Counted from the stretch's first letter, positions 11,976 to 23,324 are shown. The stretch: 64,000 bases of DNA from Chamaelirium japonicum (GCA_947650365.1 OX393557.1:3706237-3770236); one strand, 5' to 3'. The notes: a model not told the origin generated them from the letters alone. Numbers and translations are program-made.

Positions 11976-13019
11976 TAATTAACTTCTGCAAAATGAAATA
12001 CAAAACACAATGAGCATATGACAAGAAAACATAATAGTGTCGAAAAAATAGCATGGTCATTAAGATGTAGGACTAAACCCAACAAATTGTAGCACTCTCC
12101 CTCATGAAGGGAATCGTTTTGTAATCCTTAAGGTTCTGACATAAAATATGGATATAATACTCTATATTGTCACCCAATATAGATTTCTTTGCTTATTCAT
12201 ATACTGTTATGATTTCTAGCGCACAATTTATTGATGCAAGGAGAGAGAAGCTAGTTAAGGTAATGAAGTTGTACATTATCAGATACTATGTTACTTGAGT
12301 TTTGTGCTTCGTGATGAGTTATTACTGATTATAAGTACTCTTGCATGTACTTACTGATTGACTTACTACATTTCACCTATACACCTTTTATAGGTTTGTT
12401 GAGGGGCCTTTTCTTCATCATTGAGATGTTGTTCGTCCTTTTATTATGACTTATGTGAAGATTAGGGGTAGGAAATTGTTGTTGCATATCAGTTATGTTG
12501 GGAAACCTTCTTGTTTTGTTTTTATCATATACACATCACATGGCCATTAGCTTCATTAAGGGTTACAGAGGTTCCATTGCAGACTTCTAACCATGGTGGA
12601 GAATGCATCCTGATAGAATCCTTCTTCATGTCTACTCTTAGATGACACTTCCCTTGTTGCTGCTCGCTTTATACCACCCAGCTGTCTTATGGCCCTACTT
12701 AAAATGTGGCAGAAACAAACATGGCTATCAGTCTAGTTCATGATGCAGAAGGTATCACTATCCTCGAGTAGTGAGTTCTTATTTAGTAATTTGTGTGAAA
12801 AATATATGGATATTTACATGATGCTTTCTACATCATGCCACTTTATTTAATCTTCGAGGAAGAATCTCCTATACATGCAGTTTCGTGTATTGATGGATTT
12901 GTGTTATATATTACTCCTGTCATTCCAATCTTGTAGTATATCATAATTTCCCCTTACTAATATTTAATTTATTTTGTAGAATTCTGAAACTCCTGGAACC
13001 ATGATCAGCATTTTCATGA
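11976..13019. other. Gene-free interior of element E, upstream of the transposase gene
   Basis: Should contain the transposase promoter, but no clear TATA box can be singled out in this AT-rich DNA. An acceptor-like tract (TTTATTTTGTAG, about 12968-12980) lies just before the right arm. The segment 12540-12780 has a coding-like composition but no frame I recognise. Confidence 0.4.
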
Positions 13020-13300
13020 TCACTATGTTCTTGCCGAGGCTGCCGACGCTGATGCCGTGCCCGGGGCCGCACTGCACGTTGGTGATCGTGACGCCGGCGG
13101 TGCTCGGCCCGATGGAGATGCAGTCGTCGCCGGTGCCGATGGTGGAGTTGGTGATGGTGACGTTGCTCGAGCCGCTGATGTGGATGCCGTCGGTGTTAGG
13201 GCTGTCGGTGGGGGCGGTGATGGTGATGGAGTCGACATCGATGTTCTTGGAACCGTAGATGTTCATGTAATTCTCAAATATAGTGTGATTGTAGCAATAG
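13020..13300 (-). pseudogene. Polygalacturonase fragment, right copy
   Basis: Minus-strand copy of the first part of the left fragment. It has the [17 protein letters not shown] and GPGHGIS motifs and the same unusual junction GSLGKNIV. It then leaves the polygalacturonase sequence at the inner edge of the arm. Both copies share the junction, so the internal deletion of the captured gene came before the arms were duplicated. Not functional. Confidence 0.8.
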
Positions 13301-13339
13301 TTTTTAGGATTACAGACCCAAAAAAAATTTTGATTCATT

Positions 13340-13735
13340 TCTTACCGGAGCGGTGAAGAGGGCGTGGGTCGGCCGGCTTGTTCGTGGCCGGAGCGGTGAA
13401 GAGGGCGGGGGCCCGGTCAGTTCTTGGCCGGAACGGTGAGATGGCGGTGGCCCGGTCCGATCTTGGCCGGAGCGGTGAAGATGGCGGGGGCTGAGGTCCG
13501 ATCTTGGCCGGAGCGGTGAAGATGGCGGTGGCCCGGTCCGATCTTGGCCGGAGCGGTGAAGATGGCGGGGGCCCGGTCCGATCTTGGCCGGCGCGGTGAA
13601 GAGGGCGGGGGCCCGGTCCGATCTTGGCCGGCGCGGTGAAGAGGGCGGGGGTGGGGAGCTTGTTCTTGGCCGGCGCGGTGAAGAGGGCGAGGGCCCGGCC
13701 CGGCTTGATCTTGGCGGTGGAGAGGGCGGGAGTGA
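13340..13735. repeat. 40-bp GC-rich minisatellite (right arm)
   Basis: Inverted copy of the left-arm array: TCTTGGCCGG recurs at 40-base steps. Overlapping open frames of 172 and 176 codons on the minus strand are by-products of the array. Confidence 0.85.
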
Positions 13736-13902
13736 GGAGGAGGGGAGAGCGAGATCTGGGTTGGAGAGAGAGGGGTCGGGGCTGATTTTGGGGGTTATTA
13801 GGTCCAGCTGGTGGATGATCATCTGGGGCACTTGGGGCACGTGGCAACATCACAGTTGCGGTGCAGCATTGAGGCTGGACCTCAGGTCCAGCTTCCCCGC
13901 GC

Positions 13903-14120
13903 TTATAGCATTATAGCATTATAGCATTATAGCATTTCTCTCTCGGAATCCAATCCCATTATCCCACCAAAGTTGGTAAGTGTAACGTGCATGGGCCATG
14001 GCTATGATGGCTGACTCTTAGAATCCAATCCGGCAATCCCACCAAAGTTGGTAAATGTAACAGACACTTGTGCATGGCTGACACCTGTGTAAATTTTTTT
14101 TTTTTTGGTGCATCATTGCC
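13903..14120. repeat. TATAGCAT run and an imperfect tandem pair
   Basis: TTATAGCA is repeated about four times at 13903-13930, then TTTCTCTCTC. Two related units of about 85 bp follow (about 13947 and 14021), sharing CCACCAAAGTTGGTAA and a GCATGG-containing end. Confidence 0.6.
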
Positions 14121-14785
14121 ATGGGCCATGCAAGCTGCTGTTGTAGAGTGTTTACTGTGTTTTGCGCCCAAACGGGCCAAACCATAACTGAAGGCCCAAT
14201 CAAAGGGGGCCTTAGGCAGTTGCTGGGACCAAAGGATCTCCAAAAGGCACCACAAGCTGGGACAAGTCACAAGCAAGACTGCCAAGCAGCGAAGACAACC
14301 ACGCAGCTCCGGCAGCAAAGAAAGGCACAGGTGCCGCACCACAACGTAACATCAAGCGGGATAATTCTCACTGAAACTTCGCCACAGAAGGCGGAGACAT
14401 GGAATACCACAGTCCCTTGAGGGTTACAATTCTCAGTTACAATGTTCAAAATCTACACAAAAAGTACAATGTTAAAAAAAAAATTATTTTAAGCCCAACC
14501 CAATCGATAAAAGCCTACAGATATATGTATATCTACTATCGAGGAACTGGGTCTGGGTCAAATTTCAGATATTGATATTGAGGTGGAGCAATGCTATTCA
14601 GCTTGAAGGGTTTCTTTATTTCGCTCAGCCCGATTGACGTGGCAACATTCAACTGATGGTGACTTAAATATATTTCAGCCACCAGTTGCACGCTGCCATA
14701 TAAATCGGGCTGACAAAATTGAAAAAACCTTCGGACTGAATAGCATTTCTCGTTGAGGTGCATATACTTGATCCAAACGAATGAT
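14121..14785. other. Gene-free DNA
   Basis: Several overlapping short open frames but no recognised protein. No terminal repeats seen. Confidence 0.4.
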
Positions 14786-15115
14786 AGGGGGCAATTTCTA
14801 TACCCATTCTCATCAGAATTTTGTTTGGTGTTTTTTAAACTTACACCCCACGTTTATGCGAAGTTTGAGTTACACACCCACTTTTTTAAAAGTGGTTTTT
14901 TTTTTTGAGTTTTACTTACACCGTCACTTTTATGTCAAAATTTGAGTTGCATCCCCAGTCCCCCACTTTTAACGGGTCGCTCACGGTCAAGTACCTAATT
15001 CGGGGGTAAAGTCAAATCTTTAGAAAGTGGGGGTGTAACTCTAATCTAAATATAAAAGTGGAGGTATAAGTCAAAAGAACTCTTTTGTTTGGGTGCAAAA
15101 GTGAATAGTGAATAC
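14786..15115. mobile_element. Foldback MITE, about 330 bp
   Basis: AACTTACACCCCAC and GAGTTACACACCCACTTTT on the left are answered by inverted AAAGTGGGGGTGTAACTC and AAAAGTGGAGGTATAAGT on the right. The centre is near 14950. Non-coding. Superfamily not assigned. Confidence 0.55.
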
Positions 15116-15187
15116 CATTAGCGATACCCAAACTTTGGGTGGGGTTCGGGTCGGATATTCGAGTTTTGGTTCTCCATTGCCACCCTA
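15116..15187. mobile_element. hAT-like MITE right-end remnant
   Basis: Ends CCATTGCCACCCTAG, the complement of the CTAGGGTGGCAATGG terminus seen in other hAT-like copies in this window. Only one end is visible. Confidence 0.4.
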
Positions 15188-15650
15188 GCTGTCTGATTCC
15201 GATGAGAAAGACTATTAAAATAAATAAAAGCCAACCAAAGAAGAGGAGACCTGACTCTGTCGCCCTCCCCTCCCCCCTCCCTTCTTTGGTTTCTGGTGGC
15301 GGGAGCCACATCCAGAGGCGCAGCCGCACCCAACGACTGGCTTTACCCACCGGCGGCGACCGAATCCTCTTCCTTTGGCTGATCGGCCCCCCCGATCCCC
15401 TCCACCTTGCCTTGCGGCTGATCGCCCCCCCCCCCCCCCCCTTTCCTTCATTCCGGCGGCGGTGACAAGGCTGCATTCCGAGCCCTCGAACCCGGTGCTA
15501 GTCTTCCTTACGGATTCCCCGCAACTCGTGGCACGGGTCGGGCGGCTTAAGAGTGTAGCACCATCCTTCACCCTCCGATCGGGGATTCGAATCCCCGCAA
15601 AGTTGAGTGACCCGAACCTGTTGAGAATCCTGATACTTCCTATGGTGTAG
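15188..15650 (+). other. GC-rich segment, possible 5' UTR exon or SINE head
   Basis: GC-rich with a run of about 19 C at 15425-15443. GGATTCGAATCC at 15583-15594 fits a Pol III B box, and TGGCACGGGTCGG at 15529-15541 is a weak A box. It could also be a distant first, non-coding exon of the O-fucosyltransferase gene 2.9 kb downstream. I cannot decide between these. Confidence 0.25.
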
Positions 15651-16740
15651 TTATAAACTTACAATGCATGCTACTTGCTAGGATCGCCTACGAATCATAA
15701 TTTTCTCTTACGGATTCCGTTTTACTTCCTTTGCTAGATAAATACCCCCCATTGATTTCCAGGATTTTGGATCATCTAGCTATAATACTATTACATGCAT
15801 TTCATTAATTTCTTACGAAGAATATGCTGCATGAATTGTTATATACATAAATCGCATCGGCTTGAATCGATATGGGATTTAACCATTGTCACACGCTTCA
15901 AAATCTTGGATCATGAATGATTACCATGCGAAACATTAGTACATATTGAATTTCTTTATTATTTTGAAATATTAATTAGCTAGCTATGAATTTGTGATGT
16001 TGAACTTGTTGTACCTTGGATTTCAGTTTTAATACGGAACGACCAATTAATAGAAACATAGATGGCTGATTGCTAATCCTTCCGGTCTTTTGCTTCTTTT
16101 TTTTCCCCTTCGACTAGGACCGTATGTGCGACAGATGCACCATGCAACATGGCCACGTGCCATAAAAATTGTTTTCAACTTTTTGTTTATTACGGCCCTA
16201 CATAGGCATTGTGTCATGAAGTGTGTGTGTGTGTTTTTTTTTTTTTTGGGTTTTTTGACTTTCACCCTAAACCGATATGGGAATTAGTATGACCTCCCCA
16301 TTTTATTCGTAATTAGACTTACCTTCCAAACTGGTCCATTCTGGCAGTCAAATCTATTTGCCTGTTATTCCACCCTCCCAGATTTTTTATTAGATTGTTT
16401 TGCCACTCCTTGTCAAGAAACATAACTTGAGGAAGAAGAAAAAATATCACGTGCCTGGATGTGGTGACAGTTTGTTTTTTATTTGTTTATAGTTTTTATC
16501 TTCATTGGTTTGAAAGAGGGAGGAGTGGGTCAGTTTGGTGATTGTTGTTAGTTGGATAGTCTTGTTTGAGTTGGGTCTTTGGTTTGGATAAGAATATAGA
16601 GTATGTTGGGTCATTGATTTGATAAGAGTTTGTAGTGCAAGTATTTAAGAAGTGGGGGACTAAAGGAATATGAATACGATATGAAAAGGTTAATCAAATG
16701 TTTATTGCTGTTGGAGGATTGGTTCCCTCAAAGAAGCCAT
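15651..16740. other. AT-rich gene-free DNA
   Basis: No recognised gene or repeat. It may be intronic if the GC-rich segment before it is a first exon. Confidence 0.35.
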
Positions 16741-16744
16741 CTCT

Positions 16745-16795
16745 TTCATATATATATATATATATATATATTAATATATATATATATATATATCG
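16745..16795. repeat. TA microsatellite
   Basis: Alternating TA of about 45 bases with one TTAA interruption. Confidence 0.9.
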
Positions 16796-16844
16796 AGTAT
16801 GTTACAAAAAAAATACCAAATTTAGTATTAAAAATTGATTCGTG

Positions 16845-17290
16845 AGGAAGGCGTGTCTCCTTCAAATCGGGTGTTAAGAAACCCATTTGTGAGGGTTCGT
16901 GAGGAAGAGAAGATGAAACCCATTCGTGAAGACGAAGATGAAACCCATTTACGATGAAGAACCCAATAGGGAGGAAGTGAATGAAACCAATTTATGAGGA
17001 ATGAACCTATTTGGAGGAAGAAGATAAAATCCATGAAGGAACCTATTTGAGAGGAAGAGATGAAATCCATTTGTGATAAAAGAGATGAAACCCATTTTGA
17101 GGTGACCCCATTCGTGAGGAAAAGATAAAACTCGATCGTGAGAAAAGAACCCATTTGGGAGGAAGAGATGAAACCCATTCGTGAGTAAAGAGATCACTCA
17201 TTTGGGATGTAGGAACCCATTCGTGAGGAAAGAAATGAAACCCATTTTGGAGGAAGAAAATAAAACCCATTTGTGAGGAAGGAATCTATT
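16845..17290. repeat. Degenerate minisatellite (GAAACCCATTYRTGAGGAAG)
   Basis: The word AACCCATT recurs roughly every 30-45 bases, linked by GAGGAAGA stretches, for about 440 bases. Minus-strand open frames of 75-116 codons rich in MGFISS/TNGF words are products of this repeat and are not called as genes. Confidence 0.75.
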
Positions 17291-18036
17291 CAGGAGAAAG
17301 GTGAAGATCTACCCCAAATACCCAAATACTAAAACCCCCGAGTTTAAGGAAGAAGACAAAGATCTTCCTTACAATTAATATTTATAATGCCAAATTTGGA
17401 AATTTTTCTTCATTTTCTTGCCCAGGATTGAGTTTTTTGACAGTGAGGGACAAAACAGTCTAATAAAAAACATAGGATGGTGAAATAACAATCAAACATG
17501 CTTGACTAACTGAATGAGATGGTTTTTTTTTGTTTTTTTTTTTGGGGGGGGGGGGTAAGTCTAATTATGAAACAAAATGAAGGGTCATACTAATTTCCAT
17601 ATAGGTTTGGGGGGATAAGTCTAAATTACCCTTTTTTGTTCGTAAAAAAGTTCTGAAGTGTTGAAATAGCTTTTTCCACCTCACTTATTATCAGGTACAA
17701 CTGTCACCAATATCAGCTGCCACAAAAATGATGACTCAAAAATCTTTTAACTGACAATCATCAAACATAAAGTCTTGTATACTGAACTGACATTCAAAAT
17801 CTTTTCTTTTTCGATCATAAAATTTTAAATACCAATAAAATCCTTCTTTAGATGTTAGCTTATGTATAGGTTGCCACTAAAATCCTTCTTTAAATACTGA
17901 ACTGTCACCACTAAAGTCTTTGTTTTGTTCATGAATAGGTTGCTTTTGTGGAGCTTACTTATGTATGGAATTTTGTTTTTGTGACTTTTTCATGGAATAA
18001 AGTGTTTTTGAAAAATTAGTTTCTTGATACTTGCAG
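17291..18036. other. AT-rich DNA upstream of the O-fucosyltransferase
   Basis: Contains a homopolymer tract of T then G at 17523-17556. An acceptor-like sequence TACTTGCAG ends at 18036, suggesting that the end of this stretch is an intron. Confidence 0.35.
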
Positions 18037-18545
18037 GAGATAAAGATTGTTGATGAATTGGGAGTTTCTGTTTAAAAGGGTTACGAAAGGATTCAGTTGC
18101 GTGCTAGAAAGGACTGCTTGTTCTTTTGTTGGTCTTTTAATTCTTTGGGTATGTGCTGCGGTTTGCTTCATGCTAAAACTACTTTGGATATTAGAGCAAA
18201 ATTTTGGTAAAGTAAACATCAGTGATTCGATATAGGATAAATATATGAGGTTGGTTTTCGTATCCTCTATCATCTTTATTTGCAACTCTAAAGGCATCCT
18301 TGGAGAGAACGGCTCATTCAATTATGAAAATTGATGGAGTACAGGATTTGGGTGAGCTTTGACCGTTAGGTGACTGGTGTCTTCTCCCCTCTTTCATCGC
18401 TCCCGTTCTTTCGAATAAGCGAGGTCTCGGATTCATCTATTTGGCTTGTCTTTCATCAGAGCATGCCATGGTTGGTACTTGGTGTAGTAGGTAGAAGGTT
18501 GGAAGGGAAGATTTCTTAGGATGAGAGGAATCAAGTAAAATCTTG
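18037..18545 (+). other. Probable 5' UTR / leader of the O-fucosyltransferase gene
   Basis: Begins after a plausible 3' splice site (TTGCAG, 18031-18036) and runs to the coding start. It contains short upstream open frames. The exon assignment rests only on the splice-like site and position. Confidence 0.35.
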
Positions 18546-19880
18546 ATGGGTTTCTCAATTTGTAAATTTCGGAAGCTCACAAGCTGCCACATGAATTCAA
18601 TAGTCTGCAAATGCTTTATCTTGGTTTTCATCATTCTTGCATTCAGGACTGTGATGCTTCCCCCCTTTCCTGGTTTCAGTTGGTTTCAACAGAGAGGCTC
18701 TTATTGGGTACCTACCTCTAGTGCTGCTAATTTGCCACAGTCTGTTAGAAAAGACAAGTTTTTGGAGGTTCCACAAATTGTTTGGGGATTAAACAATCAG
18801 AAAATCGCATTTGCGAGGGCTTGCTTGACTGCAAGGTTGTTGAATCGGACTCTGCTAATGCCTAGCTTGAGCGCTTCTTTGTTTTACAAAGAGATCGAAT
18901 TGTTGGAACCCATTTCATTTGAGAAGGTTTTCCAGTTTGAAAGGTTCAATTCCCTGTGTCATGGGTTTGTTCGATTGGGTCAGTTTTCTGATCTTTTGAA
19001 CCAAACCAGGCCATTTGAGCTGCAAAAGGGAAGCGGGAGGAAATGGACTAAAGAGAAAGATTTGGATCAGTTGAAGAAAAGCAAAGAAGGCCCAACTGAT
19101 CAGTTTGAAGTCGTTCGAATTATCGGAAAGAATCCCTTCCTTTGGCACGACCATTGGCCTGTTATGGACTATGCGAAGATATTCGAATGTCTGGTACTGG
19201 TTGATGAGATAGAGAATGAGGCAACCAAAGTTATAGCCAAGATTAGAGAAACTGGAACCGAGGAGAGAAGCAAAACTGATGTCCTCAAGAAGAAAATCAA
19301 CTCATCCGGCTCATCAAACTACTCTGTGCCTTATATAGCTGTTCACATGAGGATTGAGAAAGACTGGATGATCCATTGTCTGAAGATGGAGCAGAAATCG
19401 CACATCAATCAAATCTGCAGCAGCAAGGGAGAGATCATGGAACGGGTTGCTAACATTGCTGGCCTAAAGTGGCCAATCGTTGTTTATCTTGCGGTCGCTG
19501 ACAGCCTTTTAGAAGATGGTTCGATATCGAGCGGATGGAAAGAAGGTCTGCTTGCTTTCGAGAAAAAGAGATTGGGGGTTTGGGACATCTACAAGAAGTA
19601 CCCTTATCTCGTACAGTCAGCAATCGACTATGAGGTGTGCGCAAGAGCGGATGTCTTTGTCGGCAACAGTTTTTCTACATTTTCGAGCCTTATAGTGCTC
19701 ATGAGGACACGGAAGATGATTAGAATGGGCATCACAAGGTCATGCGGGGTGGACGCAGGCTTTGCATCATATGCATACAATATCTTAGGTGAATTCGGGG
19801 GACCTAAGAGATGGATGACTGATATGTCGGCTCCGAGCCTTCACAGCATAAGTTATGGGACTAATAATATCTCATGCTAA
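18546..19880 (+). CDS. O-fucosyltransferase family protein (single coding exon)
   Basis: A 444-residue protein of the plant O-fucosyltransferase family (GDP-fucose-dependent glycosyltransferases, usually Golgi type II membrane proteins). Residues about 19-40 form one hydrophobic anchor after a short basic N terminus. The family signature PQIVWGLNNQKIAFARACL then LTARLLNRTLLMPSLSASLF follows. Further on come the nucleotide-sugar region PYIAVHMRIEKDWM and, near the C terminus, SAIDYEVCARADVFVGNSFS. The ATG at 18546 is preferred: it opens directly before the basic-plus-anchor segment. The frame is uninterrupted to the TAA at 19878-19880, and the length suits the family. The acceptor substrate cannot be told from sequence. 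A truncated copy of its 3' part lies at 27885-27978. Confidence 0.88.
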   Translation: MGFSICKFRKLTSCHMNSIVCKCFILVFIILAFRTVMLPPFPGFSWFQQRGSYWVPTSSAANLPQSVRKDKFLEVPQIVWGLNNQKIAFARACLTARLLNRTLLMPSLSASLFYKEIELLEPISFEKVFQFERFNSLCHGFVRLGQFSDLLNQTRPFELQKGSGRKWTKEKDLDQLKKSKEGPTDQFEVVRIIGKNPFLWHDHWPVMDYAKIFECLVLVDEIENEATKVIAKIRETGTEERSKTDVLKKKINSSGSSNYSVPYIAVHMRIEKDWMIHCLKMEQKSHINQICSSKGEIMERVANIAGLKWPIVVYLAVADSLLEDGSISSGWKEGLLAFEKKRLGVWDIYKKYPYLVQSAIDYEVCARADVFVGNSFSTFSSLIVLMRTRKMIRMGITRSCGVDAGFASYAYNILGEFGGPKRWMTDMSAPSLHSISYGTNNISC

Positions 19881-20460
19881 CTGTGAAGCTGCCCTAGCAG
19901 CCGGATGGCCATCATATGGCTATGAAACTGAGTTCAGTGGGTAAAAGGTGTAGGGGGGGGGGGGGGGGGGGAGGGGGGAGTATTCTTTTATTCTTTAAAA
20001 AGTGGACCGAGTGCACCTGTGGGGATTGACTAATTTGCAAAAGTCATAAATGCCCAGTTCTCATTGTGACAGCTCTACTGCAGTGCAGAAGCATTTTATT
20101 GTCAAACGCAACAAAAGAGTGATAGTTCAGGCTTGAGAACAACTCAGTGGTTGGGTCAAAGCTTCAGGTTATTCATCCCGGCATCTCTGAATGCTCCTCA
20201 CTGACATCAAGGAGATCGACCAGGTTCACGAGTCATTGGTGTCCAAGATTCTATGCCTCACTGCCATTTTTTGCATCCCTAATAGGAGAGGCAGGTTTCT
20301 GTTACCTCACGATACCATCGAGGTGTGCAAAGAGTGAAATCTTGCAATGTACTTTGTTCTCTCTTGCTTTCTTTATTTTGTAGCCTGAACGGCAGCAGAA
20401 ACAATTGAAATACAAAGAGTTGTACGCTTACGTTTGGTGATGACATCTCGCACCTTGAAC
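19881..20460 (+). other. Probable 3' flank / UTR of the O-fucosyltransferase
   Basis: No further coding sequence. Contains a G-rich tract (19952-19978) where assembly length is doubtful. No single polyadenylation signal stands out. Confidence 0.4.
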
Positions 20461-21099
20461 ACCTCTGCATAGACTCGTGGACCGTGGTGATACTTGTATG
20501 GTATGATGGTTATCTTGATTCCGGTTTGGATATGGTTTTATCCCCTGAGGTGGAACTGTATTGACCCATGATTTTTCCTTAAAAAAAACCCAATTCAGTG
20601 TCCTATTTGTCACTTACTCCAACATTTGATCTGCAGCTTTTGGTTGTGATGTTGTCTAAAGACACTGGTCGATTTTGTAGCTTCAATTGTTTCTAAAATG
20701 CAACTGCACAAAAGCTTGCATCAAGTATTCTTTTGGTTGGTGGAGTTTGAAATGAACTTGTAGTTGTAATTACAACTACATGTTATATATATTATCTTTC
20801 TACAGCGTTTCCTCCACAATATTTTCTCTTTCTTTAACATTTTATTTTTATAAAATTTCCTCTATACAATATTTTCTCTATGCAAATTTATTATCTCTAT
20901 ATAACATTTTCATTACAATGTTTTCAATCTCTTTAACATTTGTTCTCTCTGTAACATTTTCTCACTCTACAAAGTATATTCTTTCTTATGCATTCTATCT
21001 GTATCTCTCTCTACAAGATATTTATAACACACTTACTTACAATATTTTCTATTTCTACAACACATGTATTCTTTTTATAATATTATCTCTATAAATTGT
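20461..21099. repeat. AT-rich low-complexity DNA with TCTCTATAACATTTT words
   Basis: From about 20780 to 21090 variants of TCTCTATAACATTTT and ACAATATTTTCTC repeat irregularly. The open frame at 20780-21094 is a by-product. 20461-20780 shows nothing recognisable. Confidence 0.5.
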
Positions 21100-22760
21100 T
21101 TTGACGTCTTGCCTTCGGAATCCAAAAGCATTAAAATTTTGTTTTTGGGCTTTTGTTGATTCCATATTTGATTTAGGAGAACCAACTTTCTAATCGATTC
21201 CCAAATATGCCCAATTCTCTGTCTAACCAGTTTCATAAGAGGAATCGATTTTTGGCCCGAAATCGAGTGTCTAAAACAGTTCCCAAAAGAACCCTAAGTT
21301 AAGCAATCCCCTCCTATAAGGAGAGAACTGAACCATAACAATTACTTTTATATTATAATACATGCAAAACTAGTTTGGGAGGCAAAGAGAGGCAGTAGTT
21401 AGATTATTCTATAGCCCCATAAGCATATGAATATTATGTAAGCATTTCATGAATAGAATGTCCAAAATGTCATGATTACTTCAAAAAGAATTCATGTGTT
21501 TTATATATTGGTCGCCCCATGAAGAATTTGTGAATGATGATGGAGTAAAATTTTGATGGTATCTATAAGTTGAGCTCTTACCTTCACCAAGGCATCTCTT
21601 TCCACTTCCAACAATAGCGGCTCCAGGTCCATTAATATTCCACACGCCTTGTGCCACGAATCCATTCCCCAAGATCAGTTGAACTATTGGAGCAGTGCAA
21701 GCTCAGAACAAATCCTTGTCATTGTTGCGATAGGGATGAAGTGTCGATTCTCATTGTGAAGAAGTAGGTTTAGAATGCTGGAGGAGCGTATGGAGAGTCC
21801 GCGATGCCCCAAGATCGTGGTGGACACCAAATGAGCATGTATGAGGAATGGTTTGAAAAACGTACTGCAAAAACAAATTATACTGCACGAATCCTCATAG
21901 TGGAGGACACCAAATATAAAAATTGTACATGAAGTGTGATGGCTAATAGTTCATGGCCATTCCTGGCTCGGTAGTTTTTAGGTGTTCAATAGAGGTAGAT
22001 GACTCTGTTTTGGATGACTTTGATTCGGATAACCCTGGTCATAATCTTGATCAAAACCCTGATTTGGTAGATCTTGCACATTCTGCATCAGATAGCACTA
22101 TAAATGAGTTACATAGAGGGTCTCAAATCCTCTAGAATTGGTTGGAACAACGATGTTGATGTATAGTTCCATGGATACTTTAGGTAATAACAAAAGAGCC
22201 GATACACTTGAATGATGTGCCAAAAAGTGAAAGTCGATTATTTGGTTTTTCAACAAGCATTATCCACTAAGTAATAAATCATCGAATCTCTTATTATGTT
22301 TAAGAATTCTTTTATAGGTGAAAGTTTCATGATCAATACAATTGGGTTGGAACAATGCCAAAAAAAAAAAATCAATCCATTTTATATAAATCTTTTGTTG
22401 CTTTTTAGTTGAGGATGAAGGAAGAGGGACACGACTCTACTCCAGTAACAAAAATGGTTAGTAAGTTGCCAGTAATATTGAGGCCCATGTGATGTGGAAT
22501 CAGCAATCAGCAGCCATGATGCACAAGATGCCCACTAGTGACAAAAAAGTTCCCTTGTCGTGGCCGATGATTACACACATCACATGGGCGGCACTATAAC
22601 CACTTGCGGACTGAGATGAGCCATAGTCGTACGAACTATATGGTCCGTACGACCATGTTCGCACGTGTGGGAAAAAGTTTTTCCTAGAAGCTCCACCCAC
22701 AACACCGGGACATGGGGGTTAGGATTGATTGTAAGGTGTAGACAAAGGGGTTTTTTTCCA
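21100..22760. repeat. Segmental duplication, first copy
   Basis: Three stretches recur, in order and orientation, further right. 21120-21700 matches about 23330-23880, 22200-22370 matches about 25905-26095, and 22400-22600 matches about 27065-27205. They are clearly diverged (many substitutions and indels). A minus-strand frame at 21481-21672 has a counterpart in the second copy (words SGKRCLGEGKSS / YRYHQNF), but I do not recognise a family. Confidence 0.7.
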
Positions 22761-23320
22761 AAATTTCCTCCAACTCTCTCGTATTGCTGGGAATAGACCC
22801 AATTGCTTTTTGCATTACTTTTCTAGCTCTCAACACATGCCAAATATCACATCCAAATTGCTGTTGCTCTTTTGTGACCTTTTTACCCTTACCCATTAGA
22901 GTCTGCATGTGCTGCTTGAAATATTGACCATCTGTGGTGGATCCATTGGGACAATGTGTGATGACTTGGTATCAACTGACTAATGCATCCATAGGCAACT
23001 GAGGAGGTGTTTGGTATGTGGAACAACTGCTCCCCTTACTCCTTTTCCAGAAGGGGTTATTACTGTCAATTACTATTTTCAATGCAATTTGATGGTCCAG
23101 CTCTCCCGTTGGTACAGAAACAGCGGGAGTGAGATTTTTAGTTCGCAAGTCCTTCATTCCACCGGAACAATTACTAGCCGTTAATTTCAAATAAGGAACT
23201 TCGGAATGGAAATAGGCTTTTTCAGAATGATGCCAAACACCCCCTGAGTTACCTACAAGATCAGTGAGAGACTCAAAGTCCTTTCAATTTGTCACGCACT
23301 TGGACTATCTTTCTATGAGA
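22761..23320. other. Unassigned DNA between duplication copies
   Basis: Minus-strand frames at 22684-22908 (74 codons) and 22972-23190 (72 codons) show no domain I can name. No terminal repeats. Confidence 0.35.
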
Positions 23321-23324
23321 TACA

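Larger units (their letters stand above)
5816..13902. mobile_element. Composite foldback / Mutator-like element E (8.1 kb) with about 1-kb inverted arms
   Basis: The sequence from 5816 reappears as its reverse complement ending at 13902. The pairing runs inward to about 6824 on the left and 13020 on the right, so the arms are about 1009 and 883 bp. Each arm holds, outside in, a terminal block starting GCGCGGGGAAGC, a 40-bp minisatellite and part of a polygalacturonase. The left arm has about 100 bp more, an extra copy of the CTCGCTCTCCCCTCCTCC segment. Between the arms lie the 3' end of the polygalacturonase and a FAR1/MULE-type transposase gene on the minus strand. The left end abuts a TA run; the right end abuts TTATAGCATTATAGC. 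No clean 9-11 bp target duplication is visible. Two independent insertions in opposite orientation remain an alternative. Confidence 0.65.
13020..13902 (-). repeat. Right inverted arm of element E
   Basis: Reverse complement of 5816-6824, lacking about 100 bp of the left arm's outer duplication. The inner boundary is TCAC/GTGA at 13020-13023. The outer end GCTTCCCCGCGC stops at 13902. Confidence 0.85.

Noticed and set aside
12540-12780. Coding-like stretch inside element E considered as another captured exon
   Set aside because: No frame gives a recognisable protein and splice sites are ambiguous.
15425-15443. Homopolymer C and G tracts (also 19952-19978, 32418-32438, 40306-40318) as structured regulatory elements
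   Set aside because: Pure homopolymers are prone to assembly length errors and show no G-quadruplex spacing.
15529-15594. Possible tRNA gene
   Set aside because: The B box is good but the A box is weak and no acceptor or anticodon stem can be paired.
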